A DNA stretch of 64,000 nt. It comes from Algoriphagus sp. NG3 (GTDB lineage Bacteria; Bacteroidota; Bacteroidia; Cytophagales; Cyclobacteriaceae). The notes under the pieces are model-generated. The model searched no databases. It worked only from the letters and a program-made list of their open reading frames with translations, and was not told where the DNA came from. The position numbers and the translations under genes were made by a program. Location: positions 4,690,501 through 4,754,500 of the forward strand of contig NZ_CP139421.1 in NCBI RefSeq assembly GCF_034119865.1. The letters are read 5' to 3'. This document shows positions 62,455 through 64,000 of the stretch, one piece after another (position 1 is the first letter of the stretch; every line of letters starts with the position of its first letter).

Positions 62455-64000
62455 ATGAACAATTTCCGGAATCTTCTGAAGAACATTCTTCTGGTAGTAT
62501 TTATTACTACACCTGCTTATGTTTTTTCTCAGACTTTTGCTGAGAATGGAATGGTCGTGTCAGATCACTTAATCGCCTCTCAGGTAGGTGTGGACATTCT
62601 TAAAAAAGGAGGAAACGCCATCGATGCTGCTGTTGCTACGGCATTTGCACTGGAGGTGACCCATCCTGAGGCAGGGAATATCGGAGGTGGTGGATTCATA
62701 GTTTTTATGAATGCTGACGGTCAGGTAACCACATTTGATTTCAGGGAAAAAGCTCCTTTAGCAGCCAGTCCTACCATGTTTTTGGATGAGAATGGGGAGA
62801 TAAAAGACAATTCAAACCATAAAGGATTATTGGCGGTGGGCGTACCAGGAACTGTTGCTGGACTCTATCAAGCCCATCAAAAATATGGAAAGCTGTCGTG
62901 GGCAGAATTGGTAAAACCCTCTGTGGAATTGGCTAAAAAAGGCTTTACCATGAGTTACGGCTTATACAATGCCGCAGTTCGGATATCTGATAGGGATCCT
63001 TCAGAGGATATCATGCAAAATTACTTCAAGGGAAAAGATGGGGAAATAGTTAAGCCTGGACAGACATGGAAGCAACCCGCTCTCGCCAAAACTTTAAAAC
63101 AGATCCAAAAGCATGGGCGGGATGGATTCTATAAAGGTTGGGTAGCCCAGGAGATTGAGGATTACATGAAGGCGAACGGGGGTATCATCACCCGGGAGGA
63201 TCTGGAGAGATACGAAGCCGTGGAGCGAGAGCCTCTTAAAGGCTCCTTCAATGGCTACGACATCTATTCCATGCCTCCGCCTAGTTCGGGAGGTGTGGCA
63301 TTGATAGAGATGATGAACCTTATGGAAGAGGCTAATATCTCTGAAGTAGAATTCAATTCTACAGCTTATGTCCATTTGGTAGCGGAAGCTATGCGAAGAG
63401 CTTTTGCAGATAGAGCTGAATATCTTGGCGACCCCGATTTCAATAATGATATGCCTTTGGAGCGGTTACTTTCAAAAGATTTTGCTAAAAAGCGCTATGC
63501 AAACATAGATATGAATAAGACTTCCATATCTGATCCAGGTCAATTTGGCCATCCCTACGGAGGGGATAACACCACTCATTTCTCGGTAGTGGACAAGGAG
63601 GGCAATGCCATCTCGATGACTTACACACTGGAAAATTCCTATGGGGTGAAAATGGGCTCGGATAAACTGGGATTTATTTTCAACAATGAAATGGGGGATT
63701 TCAACCCTGTACCTGGAGTGACTACAGCTACTGGGCAGATAGGCTCCAATCCCAATCTGGTGGCGCCTGAGAAACGCATGCTTTCCAGTATGACTCCTAC
63801 AATAGTCGCTAAGGATGGTAAGCCTTATCTGGTAATCGGAAGCCCGGGGGGGAGAACAATTATCAACACTGTATTTCAGACTGTTCTTAACGTATTGGCT
63901 TATGATATGCGTATTGACCGTGCGATAGAGGCGATGAAAATACATCATCAATGGCTTCCGGACTACATTCTCTATGAGCGAAACCTGCTTTCGCCCGATA
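62455..64000 (+). CDS. ggt: Gamma-glutamyltransferase, 3' end beyond window
   Basis: From the ATG at 62455 about 515 residues are open to the window edge. A signal peptide (hydrophobic 8-22, VFSQ) leads to VVSDHLIASQVGVDILKKGGNAIDAAVAT and EAGNIGGGGFIVF, standard GGT strings. The autocleavage site and nucleophile Thr are in DNTTHFSVVDKEGNAISMT, and the substrate pocket PSSGGVALIEMMN and SPGGRTI are intact. GGT degrades glutathione and other gamma-glutamyl compounds in the periplasm. The last ~50 residues lie outside. Confidence 0.94.
   Translation, partial: MNNFRNLLKNILLVVFITTPAYVFSQTFAENGMVVSDHLIASQVGVDILKKGGNAIDAAVATAFALEVTHPEAGNIGGGGFIVFMNADGQVTTFDFREKAPLAASPTMFLDENGEIKDNSNHKGLLAVGVPGTVAGLYQAHQKYGKLSWAELVKPSVELAKKGFTMSYGLYNAAVRISDRDPSEDIMQNYFKGKDGEIVKPGQTWKQPALAKTLKQIQKHGRDGFYKGWVAQEIEDYMKANGGIITREDLERYEAVEREPLKGSFNGYDIYSMPPPSSGGVALIEMMNLMEEANISEVEFNSTAYVHLVAEAMRRAFADRAEYLGDPDFNNDMPLERLLSKDFAKKRYANIDMNKTSISDPGQFGHPYGGDNTTHFSVVDKEGNAISMTYTLENSYGVKMGSDKLGFIFNNEMGDFNPVPGVTTATGQIGSNPNLVAPEKRMLSSMTPTIVAKDGKPYLVIGSPGGRTIINTVFQTVLNVLAYDMRIDRAIEAMKIHHQWLPDYILYERNLLSPD

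Noticed and set aside
63472..63951. 159-codon minus-strand frame inside ggt
   Set aside because: The plus strand encodes an unmistakable gamma-glutamyltransferase with intact catalytic motifs.

Overview
The window looks like chromosomal DNA of a Bacteroidota member, most likely a Cytophagales/Cyclobacteriaceae bacterium close to Algoriphagus. This is inferred from the gliding lipoprotein GldB, the TonB-dependent receptor with a carboxypeptidase-like N-terminal domain, the fused CrtYcd-type lycopene cyclase, the bifunctional MoaCB, a family of lipoproteins resembling DUF4221, AT-rich promoters without strong Shine-Dalgarno sites, and the flexixanthin-type carotenoid gene set.

Layout. 1-6.4 kb: a truncated membrane histidine kinase, a GH28 pectinase-like enzyme, a DUF486 membrane protein, a zinc metallopeptidase, aquaporin Z, a small beta-barrel protein and a DUF1905/YdeI protein. 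Two copies of an ~80 bp palindromic repeat lie here. 6.4-16.7 kb (minus strand): a carotenoid region with a TonB receptor, crtW, ispH, crtYcd, crtB, crtI, an ECF sigma factor, a CarH-like B12-binding MerR regulator, crtZ and a cruF-like gene. Together the enzymes fit a monocyclic keto/hydroxy carotenoid such as flexixanthin, probably under light control. 17.3-31.2 kb: twelve tandem paralogous lipoproteins of ~370-390 aa. The first eight share an almost identical 81 bp 3' end, and a decayed copy of that end appears to lie between genes 11 and 12. 31.4-36.4 kb: an orphan cytochrome-oxidase subunit III-like protein, an SRPBCC protein, a Fur regulator, a retropepsin-like/PDZ protein, and a LemA-TPM-TPM operon closed by a clear terminator.

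36.5-43.2 kb: a molybdenum cofactor cluster (moeA, mobA, cobA, moaD, a zinc-less moeB-rhodanese, moaE, moaCB, moaA). cobA adds a siroheme/cobalamin precursor step, which suggests service to nitrate/nitrite enzymes encoded elsewhere. 43.2-45.2 kb: a small accessory patch with a HigBA-like pair whose toxin gene is split by a 119 bp element with 15 bp perfect terminal inverted repeats, plus a UPF0158 protein. 45.2-52.8 kb: a complete ebo operon (eboA-F), preceded divergently by a gene resembling the membrane terpene cyclases of fungal meroterpenoid pathways. Because EboC is a UbiA-type prenyltransferase, this pairing is the most suggestive candidate for an undescribed pathway in the window. 52.9-64 kb: gldB, a two-domain fasciclin lipoprotein, a glycosyltransferase, asnB, nth, a P1-family peptidase, a zinc/cadmium-type P-ATPase, and a gamma-glutamyltransferase cut by the window end.

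No rRNA, tRNA, CRISPR array, prophage or complete transposase gene was seen. All family names come from recognition of motifs and overall sequence character; no database search was run.
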